A stretch of DNA of 64,000 nucleotides from Flavobacterium tegetincola DSM 22377 (GCF_000425485.1 NZ_KE384383.1:327981-391980), one strand, 5' to 3'; positions 8,833 to 18,274 are shown, counted from the first letter of the stretch. Numbers and translations: made by a program. Notes: generated by a model not told the origin, from the sequence alone.

Positions 8833-9312
8833 ATGAGTAAGTTTCGATTAGATGAGGTAGATCATCAAATTTTAGATATGTTAATTGATAATACACGTGT
8901 ACCTTTTACAGATATTGCAAAAAAATTGCTTATTTCTGCTGGAACAGTTCATGTTCGTGTTAAGAAAATGGAAGATGCTGGTATCATTATGGGCTCCTCT
9001 TTAACGCTTGATTATGAGAAGTTAGGGTATTCATTTATAGCTTATGTTGGGGTATTTTTGAACAATACGTCTCAAACTAAATTTGTTTTGGAGCGTATCA
9101 ATGATATTCCTTTTGTAACAGTAGCTCATGTAACTACTGGAAAGTTTAATATCTTTTGTAAAATTAGAGCAAAAGATACGAAGCATGCTAAGGATGTAAT
9201 CTTTATGATCGATGATATTGAAGGTGTTTACCGTACGGAAACCATGATTTCATTGGAAGAGAGTATCAACGATAAAAAACGTTTGATGCATACTATTTTT
9301 CAAAATATGTAA
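8833..9312 (+). CDS. Lrp/AsnC-family transcriptional regulator
   Basis: The 159-residue product has the classic Lrp/AsnC layout. An N-terminal winged HTH (DHQILDMLIDNTRVPFTDIA, then LLISAGTVHVRVKKME) is followed by the alpha-beta effector-binding domain (about residues 65-140, with HVTTGKFNIFCKIRAKD). Such proteins form octamers or hexadecamers and respond to amino acids. The gene lies 80 bp after the M14 gene on the same strand and ends at a strong terminator. Its targets are not visible here. Confidence 0.9.
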   Translation: MSKFRLDEVDHQILDMLIDNTRVPFTDIAKKLLISAGTVHVRVKKMEDAGIIMGSSLTLDYEKLGYSFIAYVGVFLNNTSQTKFVLERINDIPFVTVAHVTTGKFNIFCKIRAKDTKHAKDVIFMIDDIEGVYRTETMISLEESINDKKRLMHTIFQNM

Positions 9313-9335
9313 TACATTTTTAAATGTAATAACTG

Positions 9336-9367
9336 AACCTCAAGTGTAAACTTGAGGTTTTTTTTTG
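9336..9367 (+). terminator. Rho-independent terminator
   Basis: AACCTCAAG (9336-9344) pairs with CTTGAGGTT (9351-9359) and is followed by a long T-run. It separates the Lrp gene from ppc. Confidence 0.88.
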
Positions 9368-9395
9368 TTAATTTAGTAAAATAAAATAGGCTAAA

Positions 9396-11978
9396 ATGTA
9401 TACTCCTCCCAGAATTGAACGTTTCAATCAGAATGTGCTCTCTAAATACTACATCTACAATAGTGTTTTTTTAACGCTGCCCTTTGACGCAATAGACAAT
9501 ACAGGTTCGCTCTTGCCTCTTTTTTCCGACGCATGCGAAAGCGGATTTAAGAAGGAATGGAATCCAGTTCAAATTTTTGACGGTTTTTCGGATAAATATT
9601 TGGAAGTTCAATCCGAACAACATAAAATTGACCTCATGTTTCGATTCATACAGTATGTTGAGCGGCAGGTCGTATTGTTTGACGCTATAGAAGACGCTGC
9701 TTTTGCCGTTGTAAATAATTTGGAAGGAAAAGGGTCGCTTCGTAATATTAAAGAGCGTGCTGATGCGGAAAACGTTTTTAAAAAATTGAAGCAATTTCTT
9801 CAAGTGTTTAGTGTCAGAACCGTTTTGACTGCGCATCCAACGCAGTTTTACCCTGGAGCCGTGCTTGGAATTATTACCGATTTAACGGAAGCTGTTCGTA
9901 AAAATGACTTATTGCAAATCAAGCAACTGCTTTCACAATTGGGGAAAACTCCATTTATCAAAAAGGAGAAGACAACGCCTTTTGACGAAGCGGTCAGTTT
10001 GATTTGGTATTTGGAAAATGTGTTTTATCATACCGCCGGCGATATGCTACATTATTTGCAAAATCATATTTTTAAAGGAGAGCAAATTGGCAATACAATC
10101 CTTGCGTTCGGTTTCTGGCCGGGTGGTGATCGGGATGGGAATCCATTTGTGACTAATGAAATTACACTGCAAGTAGCAAGCCGATTAAGAACCTCTATTC
10201 TTAAATGTTATTATACTGATATTCGTGCTTTAAAAAGAAAGTTAACGTTCTCAAAAATAGACGTTATTGTACAGGGAATTGAATCAAAGCTTTACCGTTC
10301 TGTCTTCTATTCTACGGGAGAAATTTGGATTACATTAGAAGAATTGCAATCAAATTTAGGTGAAATAAAAAGAATATTAATTGAACAACATCAATCTCTT
10401 TATTTAGAGGATCTGGAAATTTTGATTAACAAAGTACAATTGTTTGGCTTCTATTTTGCAACCATGGATATTCGTCAAAATAGTAAAATTCATGGTAATG
10501 TGTACGATGTAATTATCGCGAGTGATGCTGTGAACGGGACATTGATTTTTCCTGAAAATTACAGAAAACAACCTGATAGTGAAAAAATAAAAATTTTGGG
10601 AACGCTATCTGCAGATTTAAATCCAGCAGATTTTTCAGAGGAGACAAAAGCAACGTTAGATTCGATTAGGGCAATGAGAGCGATACAAGAACGCAATGGT
10701 GAATTTGGTTGTAATCGTTATATCATAAGTAATAACGAAAATGCATTGCATGTGATGCAAGCACTCGGATTATTTGCGTTATCCGGATGGAAAAAGCCAA
10801 CAGTTGATATTGTGCCTCTTTTTGAAGTGATAGACGATTTAAAGACCGCGCATGCTGTAATGGAGCAATTATATACAGATGAGAACTATGCTGAACATTT
10901 AAGAAGAAGAGGGAATAAGCAAACCATTATGCTTGGTTTTTCTGATGGAACCAAAGATGGTGGTTATTTAATGGCAAATTGGAGTATTTACAAAGCAAAA
11001 CAATCCATAAGTGAGGTGTCAAGAAAACATGGCATTAAAGTAGTTTTCTTTGACGGTAGAGGTGGACCACCAGCTCGTGGAGGAGGGAAAACACATAAAT
11101 ATTACGCTTCTCAAGGTCCTGACATTGAAAACAATGAAATTCAAGTTACCATTCAAGGACAAACGATCAGTTCTAATTTTGGAACAGTCGATTCGTGCAG
11201 GTTTAATCTTGAGAATTTGTTGACCGCTGGAGTGTCTAGTGAATTATTTGATACCAATAAAAATAAGCTTTCTCCTGAGCAAATTGAAATTATAGATGAT
11301 CTGGCAGAAATTGGTTTTCAAAAGTATGTGGCTTTCAAGAATCACGAAAAATTTGTACCGTATTTGGAACAAGTAAGTACTTTGAAATATTATGCGAAGG
11401 CAAATATTGGAAGTCGGCCTTCTAAAAGGAATAAGTCAGCTCAATTGAACTTTGCTGATCTGAGAGCAATTCCATTTGTGGGTTCATGGAGTCAGTTGAA
11501 GCAAAATGTTCCTGGATTTTACGGCGTGGGTGCTGCGTTAAAACAATATGAGGAAAAAGGTCAATGGCAAAAACTTGTTGACCTGTATGCAGATTCATTA
11601 TTTTTTAGAACCTTGTTAGAAAACAGCATGATGTCTTTGGCAAAATCTTTTTTACCTTTGACAGCATACATGAAAAATGATCCCGAATTCGGTTCGTTTT
11701 GGACGCTAATTTCAGATGAGTTTTATGAAACAAAGCGACTTTTGTTAAAGCTAGCGGGTCATTCTGCATTGATGGAAAACTATCCTGATGGTAAAGCTTC
11801 TGTTGAATCAAGAGAACGTATTGTCTTGCCATTGTTGGTAATACAGCAGTATGCTTTAATCAAAATAAAAGAACTAAATGCATTTTCACATCCTGACCAA
11901 GCGTTAATTGCGGTTTATGAGAAGATTGTAACGCGCTCCCTTTTTGGAAATACAAACGCCAGTCGAAATTCGGCTTAA
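9396..11978 (+). CDS. ppc: Phosphoenolpyruvate carboxylase
   Basis: The enzyme carboxylates phosphoenolpyruvate to oxaloacetate to refill the TCA cycle. The 860-residue product is normal for bacterial PEPC. It has the catalytic histidine in TAHPTQF (about residue 147), the GGDRDGNPFV loop, the second catalytic site FDGRGGPPARGGG (about residue 555) and the QGQTISSNFG segment. The C-terminus ends NTNASRNSA, close to the usual N-T-G terminal signature but extended by a few residues. A DinB-family gene follows 10 bp downstream and is probably co-transcribed. Confidence 0.95.
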   Translation: MYTPPRIERFNQNVLSKYYIYNSVFLTLPFDAIDNTGSLLPLFSDACESGFKKEWNPVQIFDGFSDKYLEVQSEQHKIDLMFRFIQYVERQVVLFDAIEDAAFAVVNNLEGKGSLRNIKERADAENVFKKLKQFLQVFSVRTVLTAHPTQFYPGAVLGIITDLTEAVRKNDLLQIKQLLSQLGKTPFIKKEKTTPFDEAVSLIWYLENVFYHTAGDMLHYLQNHIFKGEQIGNTILAFGFWPGGDRDGNPFVTNEITLQVASRLRTSILKCYYTDIRALKRKLTFSKIDVIVQGIESKLYRSVFYSTGEIWITLEELQSNLGEIKRILIEQHQSLYLEDLEILINKVQLFGFYFATMDIRQNSKIHGNVYDVIIASDAVNGTLIFPENYRKQPDSEKIKILGTLSADLNPADFSEETKATLDSIRAMRAIQERNGEFGCNRYIISNNENALHVMQALGLFALSGWKKPTVDIVPLFEVIDDLKTAHAVMEQLYTDENYAEHLRRRGNKQTIMLGFSDGTKDGGYLMANWSIYKAKQSISEVSRKHGIKVVFFDGRGGPPARGGGKTHKYYASQGPDIENNEIQVTIQGQTISSNFGTVDSCRFNLENLLTAGVSSELFDTNKNKLSPEQIEIIDDLAEIGFQKYVAFKNHEKFVPYLEQVSTLKYYAKANIGSRPSKRNKSAQLNFADLRAIPFVGSWSQLKQNVPGFYGVGAALKQYEEKGQWQKLVDLYADSLFFRTLLENSMMSLAKSFLPLTAYMKNDPEFGSFWTLISDEFYETKRLLLKLAGHSALMENYPDGKASVESRERIVLPLLVIQQYALIKIKELNAFSHPDQALIAVYEKIVTRSLFGNTNASRNSA

Positions 11979-11988
11979 AAAATGATTT

Positions 11989-12507
11989 ATGAAAGTATCA
12001 CAAGTACAAGAAAACGAATACGCTTCTTTTTACAATACCTATATTTTGCAAGTTTCAGATGAGTATTCATTACTGGAGGAACTCGAAATAGCAGTGCATC
12101 GCTTCAGAAATTTTGTACAAAACATTCCTTTGGATAAATACGATTATCAGTATGCAGAAGGAAAGTGGACGATTAAAGATATTATGCAACATTTGATTGA
12201 TTGCGAGCGCATATTTGCATACCGTGCTTTACGCTTTGCAAGAAAAGATGCAACATCCTTGCCTGGTTTTGATGAAGACGAATTTGCGGCTAATGCGGGA
12301 GGATCTAAACGTAATGTAAGAGATTTATTAACGGAACTTGCGGTTCTCAGAGAGTCGAACTTGTGTCTTTTTAGAACCTTTTCTGAAAGCGATTTATTAC
12401 AAAAAGGAGTGGCTTCAGGAGCTGAAATGTCGGTTCGTGCTTTGGGTTTTGTTATTATTGGTCATCAAAACCACCACCAGCGTATTTTTGAAGAACGTTA
12501 TTTATAG
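11989..12507 (+). CDS. DinB-family protein
   Basis: The 172-residue product has the four-helix DinB-like fold signature KWTIKDIMQHLIDCERIFAYRAL, with histidines at three spaced positions (QHLID, and the C-terminal GHQNHHQ) that could bind a metal. DinB-like proteins in Bacteroidota act as metal-dependent thiol transferases or have unknown roles. The gene follows ppc by 10 bp. Its 3' end overlaps the convergent deoxyinosine glycosylase gene by 6 bp. Confidence 0.82.
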   Translation: MKVSQVQENEYASFYNTYILQVSDEYSLLEELEIAVHRFRNFVQNIPLDKYDYQYAEGKWTIKDIMQHLIDCERIFAYRALRFARKDATSLPGFDEDEFAANAGGSKRNVRDLLTELAVLRESNLCLFRTFSESDLLQKGVASGAEMSVRALGFVIIGHQNHHQRIFEERYL

Positions 12508-12978
12508 TATCGCTTGACGCCACAATTCTAATTTTTGTTCAAATTTCATGGTGTTGGCTGGACTTGTCGATGGTACGATGTGATAGCTTACATTTTCTAA
12601 AATTCCGAAATACTTTAAAAAGAACTTGTGACTTTCCTTCCCGTTAAAAATGATTTTAGTAATAGTTTCATTTTGAGCGAGTACTTTAGTAATAGAATTT
12701 GGAATAGGATTTTTTATGGCAGTATCAAGACTTCCTTCTCTATCGCAGTATTGTAGCACGTCCCAAAGTGCAATATGGTTTGACAATAAAAGTGCTTTTC
12801 GATCCTCATATTTTTCAGGAATCACATCCGAATTAAATAAATATGCAATTATTTTCCAAAAATGATTTCTTGGGTGGCCATAATAGTGTTGTTTTTGCAA
12901 AGATGCGATTCCAGGCATGGTTCCCAGAATTAAAACGGTTGGTTGTTTTGGAAGTACGGGCAGAAAAGATGCAATCAT
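12502..12978 (-). CDS. DNA-deoxyinosine glycosylase (UDG superfamily)
   Basis: The product contains VLILGTMPGIASL, YYGHPRNHFWKI and IVPSTSPANT, the signature of the family-6 uracil-DNA glycosylase-like (hypoxanthine-DNA glycosylase) group that removes deaminated adenine from DNA. The frame extends to an ATG at 12993, but that overlaps the terminator of the gene upstream. I prefer the ATG at 12978 (MIASFLPVLPKQ), giving about 158 residues. No operon partner is visible. Confidence 0.85.
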   Translation of the reverse strand: MIASFLPVLPKQPTVLILGTMPGIASLQKQHYYGHPRNHFWKIIAYLFNSDVIPEKYEDRKALLLSNHIALWDVLQYCDREGSLDTAIKNPIPNSITKVLAQNETITKIIFNGKESHKFFLKYFGILENVSYHIVPSTSPANTMKFEQKLELWRQAIL

Positions 12979-12989
12979 AAAATAAAGGT

Positions 12990-13020
12990 ACAAAAAAAAG
13001 GAACTTTTTACAGTTCCTTT
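12990..13020 (-). terminator. Rho-independent terminator of the DHS/acidic-protein unit
   Basis: On the minus strand AAAGGAACT (13020-13012) pairs with AGTTCCTTT (13005-12997) and is followed by a run of T (12999-12992). It ends the unit containing the gene at 13029-13430. Confidence 0.85.
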
Positions 13021-13028
13021 CGTTTTAT

Positions 13029-13430
13029 TTAGTCTTCGTCCTCGTCGTCTTCATCATCAGTTGAAGGTTCGTCGCGGTCTTCGTCATCGTCGTCAAATTC
13101 AGGTTTATCAACAACTTCATCTTCATCGTCGTCATCAATTCCCATATCTTCATCACCCATATCGATACCTTTAATTGGTTCCAATGGTGCAACTACATCG
13201 TCCATTTCATCGTCTTCGTCAAAATTCTCCAAACGAGTGGCCAATTTGGTGCTGACTTTTACCAAGTAAATGGTGTCTTCAGTTCGCACTTCCACTGCTT
13301 CAATCAATTCGTTTTTTGCGTTTCTAAAACGGATGATATGAGAATCATCATATCCATCAGGAAATCGGTCCACCAAAAGGTTTAGAATTTCATTCGTTAA
13401 TTTTGCATAATCAACAATAACTCTCTTCAT
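13029..13430 (-). CDS. Small protein with a highly acidic C-terminal tail
   Basis: The 133-residue product has an ordered N-terminal domain of about 75 residues (RVIVDYAKLTNEILNLLVDR, IRFRNAKNELIEAVEVRT). A tail of about 60 residues that is mostly Asp and Glu follows. I recognise no family with a known role. It is encoded 9 bp after the DHS-like gene, so it is probably translated from the polyamine-related transcript. The acidic tail could bind basic partners such as polyamines or ribosomal proteins, but that is speculation. Confidence 0.7.
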   Translation of the reverse strand: MKRVIVDYAKLTNEILNLLVDRFPDGYDDSHIIRFRNAKNELIEAVEVRTEDTIYLVKVSTKLATRLENFDEDDEMDDVVAPLEPIKGIDMGDEDMGIDDDDEDEVVDKPEFDDDDEDRDEPSTDDEDDEDED

Positions 13431-13439
13431 ACAATTCTA

Positions 13440-14411
13440 TTATAGGTCTAATAAATAAGCAAAAATTAATGGTGCAACAATTGTTGCGTCCGACTCAATG
13501 ATAAATTTTGGAGTTTTGATATCCAATTTTCCCCACGTGATTTTCTCATTCGGAACAGCTCCAGAATATGAACCGTAACTTGTAGTAGAATCAGAAATCT
13601 GGCAGAAATAACTCCAAAAAGGTGTTTCTGGCATTTCCATATCTTGGTATAACATCGGTACAACACAAATTGGAAAATCTCCTGCAATTCCACCACCAAT
13701 TTGGAAAAATCCAATTCCGTTAGCTGAATTTTTTGGGTACCAATCTGCTAAGAACGTCATGTATTCAATTCCAGATTTCATCGTAGAAGCTTTCAAGTCT
13801 CCTTTAATCACGTAAGATGCAAAAATATTCCCCATCGTACTGTCTTCCCAACCTGGGCAGATTATAGGAAGGTTTTTTTCTGCTGCAGCATACATCCAAC
13901 TGTCTTTTAAATCAATTTCATAGTACTCTTCTAAAACGCCTGATAAAAGCATTTTGTACATGAATTCATGTGGTAAAAAACGTTCTCCTTTGTCGTCTGC
14001 ATCTTTCCAGATTTTGTAAATGTGTTTTTGCAAACGTCTAAATGCTTCGTGCTCTGGAATACAAGTATCCGTTACACGGTTAAGACCTCTTTCAAGTAAA
14101 TCCCACTCTTGTTCTGGAGTCAAATCACGATAGTTTGGAACTCTTTCATAATGAGAATGAGCTACTAAATTCATGATGTCTTCTTCAAGGTTTGCACCTG
14201 TAGTAGAAATAATATGCACTTTGTCTTGACGAATCATTTCGGCAAAAATTTTACCGATTTCGGCAGTACTCATTGCTCCTGCAAGTGTCACCATCATTTT
14301 GGCGCCATTTGCTAGTTGTTCTTCGTATCCTTTCGCAGCATCTACTAAAGCAGCTGAGTTGAAATGCAAATAATGCTTCTCAATAAACTGACTTATGGGT
14401 CCTTTACTCAT
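13440..14411 (-). CDS. Deoxyhypusine-synthase-like polyamine enzyme
   Basis: The 323-residue product belongs to the deoxyhypusine synthase family and keeps the catalytic lysine context (AVPNEKITWGK, Lys295), which in eukaryotic DHS forms the enzyme intermediate. It also has NAD-binding segments (TTGANLEED, GGGIAGDFP). Bacteria lack eIF5A, so this protein must use another acceptor. Characterised bacterial homologues make homospermidine or related polyamines. It lies 81 bp downstream of the arginine decarboxylase gene on the same strand, which supports a polyamine role. Confidence 0.85.
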   Translation of the reverse strand: MSKGPISQFIEKHYLHFNSAALVDAAKGYEEQLANGAKMMVTLAGAMSTAEIGKIFAEMIRQDKVHIISTTGANLEEDIMNLVAHSHYERVPNYRDLTPEQEWDLLERGLNRVTDTCIPEHEAFRRLQKHIYKIWKDADDKGERFLPHEFMYKMLLSGVLEEYYEIDLKDSWMYAAAEKNLPIICPGWEDSTMGNIFASYVIKGDLKASTMKSGIEYMTFLADWYPKNSANGIGFFQIGGGIAGDFPICVVPMLYQDMEMPETPFWSYFCQISDSTTSYGSYSGAVPNEKITWGKLDIKTPKFIIESDATIVAPLIFAYLLDL

Positions 14412-14492
14412 ATCTATTTTTTTACTATTCTATTATTAAAGTACGGTTCAAAGAAAAAGTTTTTTTTTGAAAATTCAAACTTAATTTATAAA

Positions 14493-15896
14493 CTATTTTC
14501 TGTTGTATCCCAAAATATCCAAAACTTGTTCAGACGTTTGTTGTTCTGAAAATACTTCAGTTGCCAAGATGCCATTTTCATCGCGGTCAATTAAAATATG
14601 TTTGGGTTGTGGAATTAAGCAGTGGTGTAATCCACCGTATCCACCAATTGTTTCTTGATACGCACCTGTATTGAAAAAACCAATATATAACGGCTTGTCT
14701 TTATTGTATTTAGGCAAATAAATGGCGTTCATATTTTGCTCTGAATTGTAATAATCATCGCTATCACACGTCATTCCACCCAGAAGAACTCGCTCATACG
14801 TATCGTTCCATCGGTTTACGGCCAACATAATAAAACGTTTATTAATTGCCCAAGTATCAGGAAGCGTAGTGATGAAAGAGGAATCAATCATGTTCCACTT
14901 TTCACGGTCATTTTGCTGCTTTTGGTACAAAACTTGGTAAATTGCTCCACCACTTTCTCCAACGGTAAAAGAGCCAAATTCGGTAAAAATGTGAGGAACA
15001 TCCACTTCTGCTTCGTCACATGCAATTTTGATTTGATTGATAATTTCGTCAATCATGTATTGATAATCGTATTCAAATGCTAGTGAGTTTTTAATAGGAA
15101 ATCCACCACCAATATTTAAACTGTCCAATGTGGGACATTCTTTTTTTAATGCAACAAATACTTTGATACATTTTACCAATTCGTTCCAGTAATAGGATGT
15201 ATCCGCAATTCCAGTATTGATAAAAAAGTGAAGCATTTTCAGCTCTAACTTATCATTTTCTTGAATTTGCTTTTTGTAAAACGCTACTATATTTTTATAT
15301 CCAATACCTAAACGGGAAGTATAAAACTCGAATTTAGGTTCTTCTTCGGCTGCAATACGGATTCCAATTTTGAATTTTCCCTTAATCTGACCTTGCAATA
15401 AATCAAGTTCTTCATAATTGTCAATGATCGGAATGGTGTTTTTATGTCCGTTGTTAATCAATCGCGCAATGTTGTCAATATATTGGTCGCGTTTAAAACC
15501 GTTACAAAGTACGTGCGTATTTTTGTTGATCTTTCCGGTTGCTAGTAAATTTTCAACAATATTTACATCAAATGCAGAGGAAGTCTCAATATGAATGTTG
15601 TTTTTAAATGCTTCATTCATCACATACTCAAAGTGCGAACTCTTAGTGCAATAGCAGTAATAGTATTTTGCATCGTACTTGTTTTTTTCCATCGATTTCC
15701 TGAACCAAGCTTTTGCACGGTTGATGTTGTTGGAAATCTGCGGTAAGTACGTAAATTTTAAAGGCGTTCCATACTGTTCAACCAATTTCATCAAGTCAAT
15801 ATTGTGAAATTGCAAGTGGTTGTCCTTGTTTAAATTAAATTCGGTTTGCGGAAAATAGTAAGTCTGATTTATTAAGTCGAAGTATCTAGTGTTCAT
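14493..15896 (-). CDS. speA: Arginine decarboxylase (alanine-racemase fold)
   Basis: The 467-residue PLP enzyme would convert arginine to agmatine, the entry to polyamine synthesis. The PLP lysine lies in YCYCTKSSHFEYV at about residue 84. The glycine-rich phosphate loop is NIGGGFP, and the catalytic cysteine sits in GMTCDSDD near residue 375. It is shorter than the proteobacterial enzyme (about 630-660 residues), as is usual in Bacteroidota. Related decarboxylases such as carboxynorspermidine decarboxylase are the main alternative. It precedes the DHS-like gene and is probably co-transcribed. Confidence 0.82.
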   Translation of the reverse strand: MNTRYFDLINQTYYFPQTEFNLNKDNHLQFHNIDLMKLVEQYGTPLKFTYLPQISNNINRAKAWFRKSMEKNKYDAKYYYCYCTKSSHFEYVMNEAFKNNIHIETSSAFDVNIVENLLATGKINKNTHVLCNGFKRDQYIDNIARLINNGHKNTIPIIDNYEELDLLQGQIKGKFKIGIRIAAEEEPKFEFYTSRLGIGYKNIVAFYKKQIQENDKLELKMLHFFINTGIADTSYYWNELVKCIKVFVALKKECPTLDSLNIGGGFPIKNSLAFEYDYQYMIDEIINQIKIACDEAEVDVPHIFTEFGSFTVGESGGAIYQVLYQKQQNDREKWNMIDSSFITTLPDTWAINKRFIMLAVNRWNDTYERVLLGGMTCDSDDYYNSEQNMNAIYLPKYNKDKPLYIGFFNTGAYQETIGGYGGLHHCLIPQPKHILIDRDENGILATEVFSEQQTSEQVLDILGYNRK

Positions 15897-15952
15897 TTTT
15901 TAAAATAAGGATTTTGATTAAAGATAAAATAAAATTGATATTCTACCTCAAT

Positions 15953-16132
15953 TCAAACCCGAAAGTTTGCATAAACGATGGGTAATTTCTCATTAAAAAT
16001 CAATTCGTATCGACCTATAGAAATACTCCAGAAATTTTCCAATACCGTCACACGATGCCAAATTTGATGCATAGCCTTATTTAATCTCTTTCTGTAAAAG
16101 GGATTGGACGATCTGGTTTTTGATTTCTTCAT
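15953..16132 (-). CDS. Small hypothetical basic protein
   Basis: A 59-residue frame from the ATG at 16132 (MKKSKTRSSNPFYRKRLNKA) fills the gap between aroB and the arginine decarboxylase gene on the same strand. An open extension to 16183 also exists. The Lys/Arg-rich N-terminus and the placement make it plausible, but I recognise no family. It could be a chance frame. Confidence 0.35.
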   Translation of the reverse strand: MKKSKTRSSNPFYRKRLNKAMHQIWHRVTVLENFWSISIGRYELIFNEKLPIVYANFRV

Positions 16133-16189
16133 TGGCACAAATGTAAAAAAAATATTAATTTCTATTGCAACGCTTTTACGCAAAAAATA

Positions 16190-17257
16190 TTAAGATTTAT
16201 ATTCTTGAAACGCACTCATAATTAATTCAATAGCTACTTCTTGATTGTATTTTATCGAGCCAATGCCGTCTAGAAGCACAAATTGTACTTTTCCGTACTC
16301 ATTTTTCTTATCATGAATCAGCAAATCACAAATAGGAGTGAGGTCATTTTCTAGAATTTCAACGGTACCAAAGATGGATTTAATGGTGCTTTTTATGTGG
16401 TAATAATTGTCCTCGGAAATTAACTTTTTTTGAAGTGAAAGGTAACTTTCCAAGATCATTCCCACTGCAATTGCTTCGCCATGGAGTAAGGTAACTTTTG
16501 ATTCATTTTCTAAAAAATAACTTTCTATGGCGTGACCTAATGTGTGCCCGAAATTTAATGCTTTGCGAATTCCCAATTCTGTAGGATCTTGCTGTACAAT
16601 CTCATTTTTTATGACAATGGCATGATGAATGAGTTGGTCAAGTTGTGTGCTGTCTTTTTGAGCCAAATCTGAAAACTCGTTCCAATAATTTGCATCTGCA
16701 ATAAGTCCGTGCTTCAACATTTCTGCAAGTCCTGAACGCATTTGATTTTGCGGCAGCGTATTTAAAAAGCGTGTATCTACTACTACTAGTTGTGGATTGG
16801 TAATGGTTCCAACTTGATTTTTTAAAGCACCTAAATCCACGCCATTTTTTCCACCAACAGAAGCGTCTACCATTCCTAGTAAAGTTGTTGGAATGTTTAT
16901 GAAGTCAATTCCGCGCTTAAAAGTGGAGGCTACAAATCCACCTAAGTCAGTAATTACACCACCACCAAGATTGATCAGTACACTTTTTCTATCAGCGCCA
17001 AGATCTGTTAAAATGCTCCAAACTTCAGTACATGTCTGGATGTTTTTATGTTCCTCTCCTGATTCAATTTCAATAATTTCTATTGCTGTTTCAGTTGCTA
17101 AAAAAGGTAGAAATTCAGGTAAGCAATATTCGTTTGTATTTTCATCTACAAGAATAAACAGTTTAGAATATTTATTTTTTTGAAGTACTTCATTCAATGC
17201 TGAATACGCATTTTCATTAAAAACAATAGTATAATCTGCCGCAGTGATGGTGTTCAT
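16190..17257 (-). CDS. aroB: 3-dehydroquinate synthase
   Basis: The enzyme makes 3-dehydroquinate in the shikimate pathway. The product (355 residues from the ATG at 17257) has the NAD-binding GGGVITDLGGFVAS, the KNGVDLGALKNQVG substrate segment and the zinc site around ALNFGHTLGHAIE. The frame extends to 17392, but that extension crosses the ompA-type gene's terminator. The start at 17257 (MNTITAADYTIV) or 17266 is therefore preferred. No operon partner is evident. Confidence 0.94.
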   Translation of the reverse strand: MNTITAADYTIVFNENAYSALNEVLQKNKYSKLFILVDENTNEYCLPEFLPFLATETAIEIIEIESGEEHKNIQTCTEVWSILTDLGADRKSVLINLGGGVITDLGGFVASTFKRGIDFINIPTTLLGMVDASVGGKNGVDLGALKNQVGTITNPQLVVVDTRFLNTLPQNQMRSGLAEMLKHGLIADANYWNEFSDLAQKDSTQLDQLIHHAIVIKNEIVQQDPTELGIRKALNFGHTLGHAIESYFLENESKVTLLHGEAIAVGMILESYLSLQKKLISEDNYYHIKSTIKSIFGTVEILENDLTPICDLLIHDKKNEYGKVQFVLLDGIGSIKYNQEVAIELIMSAFQEYKS

Positions 17258-17343
17258 AAAATTCATTTTTGAAGGTGTAAAAGTAAATCTTTTTAATAGA
17301 AGTTGAAAATTGATTGATGCTGAATTTGTACCACAATTTCGCA

Positions 17344-17380
17344 TAAAAAAAAAGGTTTGAAGCAATGCTTCAAACCTTTT
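17344..17380 (-). terminator. Rho-independent terminator
   Basis: On the minus strand AAAGGTTTGAAGC (17379-17367) pairs with GCTTCAAACCTTT (17363-17351) and a T-run follows. The 13-bp perfect stem ends the OmpA-family gene. It also shows that the aroB frame extension is not coding. Confidence 0.92.
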
Positions 17381-17403
17381 GGGTATAATCAACTAAAATT
17401 TAA

Positions 17404-18240
17404 TTATTTAGTTGGTTTTTTCATTTCTTTTTCAATCATTTCGTAGAATTGATCAATCTTAGGAAGTACAACAATTCTTGTTCTTCTGTTTGTCATTCTA
17501 TTATCTGCTGAAGTATTTTCAACTAAAGGTACATATTCACCTCTTCCAGCTGCGATCAAACGTTTTGGATTAACACCGTAATCTTTAGCTAAAACTCTAA
17601 CAATAGATGTTGCTCTTTTTACACTTAAATCCCAGTTGTCAAGTAAAGTACCGTTGCTTGTAAAAGGAACGTTATCTGTGTGTCCTTCAACCATACATTC
17701 AAATTCTGGTTTATCGTTTACTACTTTAGCAACTTTTCCTAAAATTTCTTTAGCACGGTCGCTTACTACGTAACTTCCACTTTTAAATAATAATTTATCA
17801 GCGATAGAAATAAAGACAACTCCTTTTTCTACGTTGATTTCGATATCTGGATCAGATATTCCAACAGTACGTTTTAAACTGCTAACCAAAGCAAGTGTTA
17901 CACTGTCTTTTTTAGTTAATGCATCTTGCATACGAGTAATTTTCAAATCTTTCTCTTTGATGCTTTCTAATGCTTTTTCTACATTTTCAGCTCCTTTAGT
18001 AGTAAGAGTTGTCATATTACCCATGTTGTTAATCAAGTCAGAATTGTTCTTTTTCAAGAAATCCAATTGACCTAACATACCTTCTTTTTCAGACAAACAA
18101 GTATTTAGCTTTACAGTAGCTGTATTTAAAAGGTCTTGAATCTCTTTATTCTTACTTTCTAATTCGGCAATCTTCTTCTTCGTACCGCATGAAGTAGCAA
18201 CCATTGCTACAAGCGATAAGGCTAAAAATACTTTTTTCAT
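17404..18240 (-). CDS. OmpA-family outer-membrane lipoprotein
   Basis: A lipoprotein signal (KKVFLALSLVAMVATSC, Cys18) precedes a coiled-coil region of about 90 residues (IAELESKNKEIQDLL, ESIKEKDLKITRMQ). An OmpA C-terminal domain follows (LFKSGSYVVSDRAKE, VEGHTDNVPF, NRRTRIVVLPK), which binds peptidoglycan. The protein should tether the outer membrane to the wall. A minus-strand TAAATTTG (18274-18267) lies about 30 bp upstream as the -7 element, and a strong terminator follows, so it is a single-gene unit. Confidence 0.9.
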   Translation of the reverse strand: MKKVFLALSLVAMVATSCGTKKKIAELESKNKEIQDLLNTATVKLNTCLSEKEGMLGQLDFLKKNNSDLINNMGNMTTLTTKGAENVEKALESIKEKDLKITRMQDALTKKDSVTLALVSSLKRTVGISDPDIEINVEKGVVFISIADKLLFKSGSYVVSDRAKEILGKVAKVVNDKPEFECMVEGHTDNVPFTSNGTLLDNWDLSVKRATSIVRVLAKDYGVNPKRLIAAGRGEYVPLVENTSADNRMTNRRTRIVVLPKIDQFYEMIEKEMKKPTK

Positions 18241-18266
18241 AATTTTCTTTTTTTTTAATTTAAATA

Positions 18267-18274
18267 CAAATTTA
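18267..18274 (-). promoter_or_regulatory. -7 element of the OmpA-family gene
   Basis: The minus strand reads TAAATTTG, matching TAnnTTTG, 27 bases before the ATG at 18240. No clear -33 TTG is visible. Confidence 0.5.

Noticed and set aside
14364..14549. 61-codon plus-strand frame spanning the DHS/speA gap
   Set aside because: It overlaps the coding ends of two strongly supported minus-strand genes and has noise-like composition.
17258..17392. N-terminal extension of aroB
   Set aside because: It crosses a strong terminator of the neighbouring gene and adds residues that AroB proteins lack.
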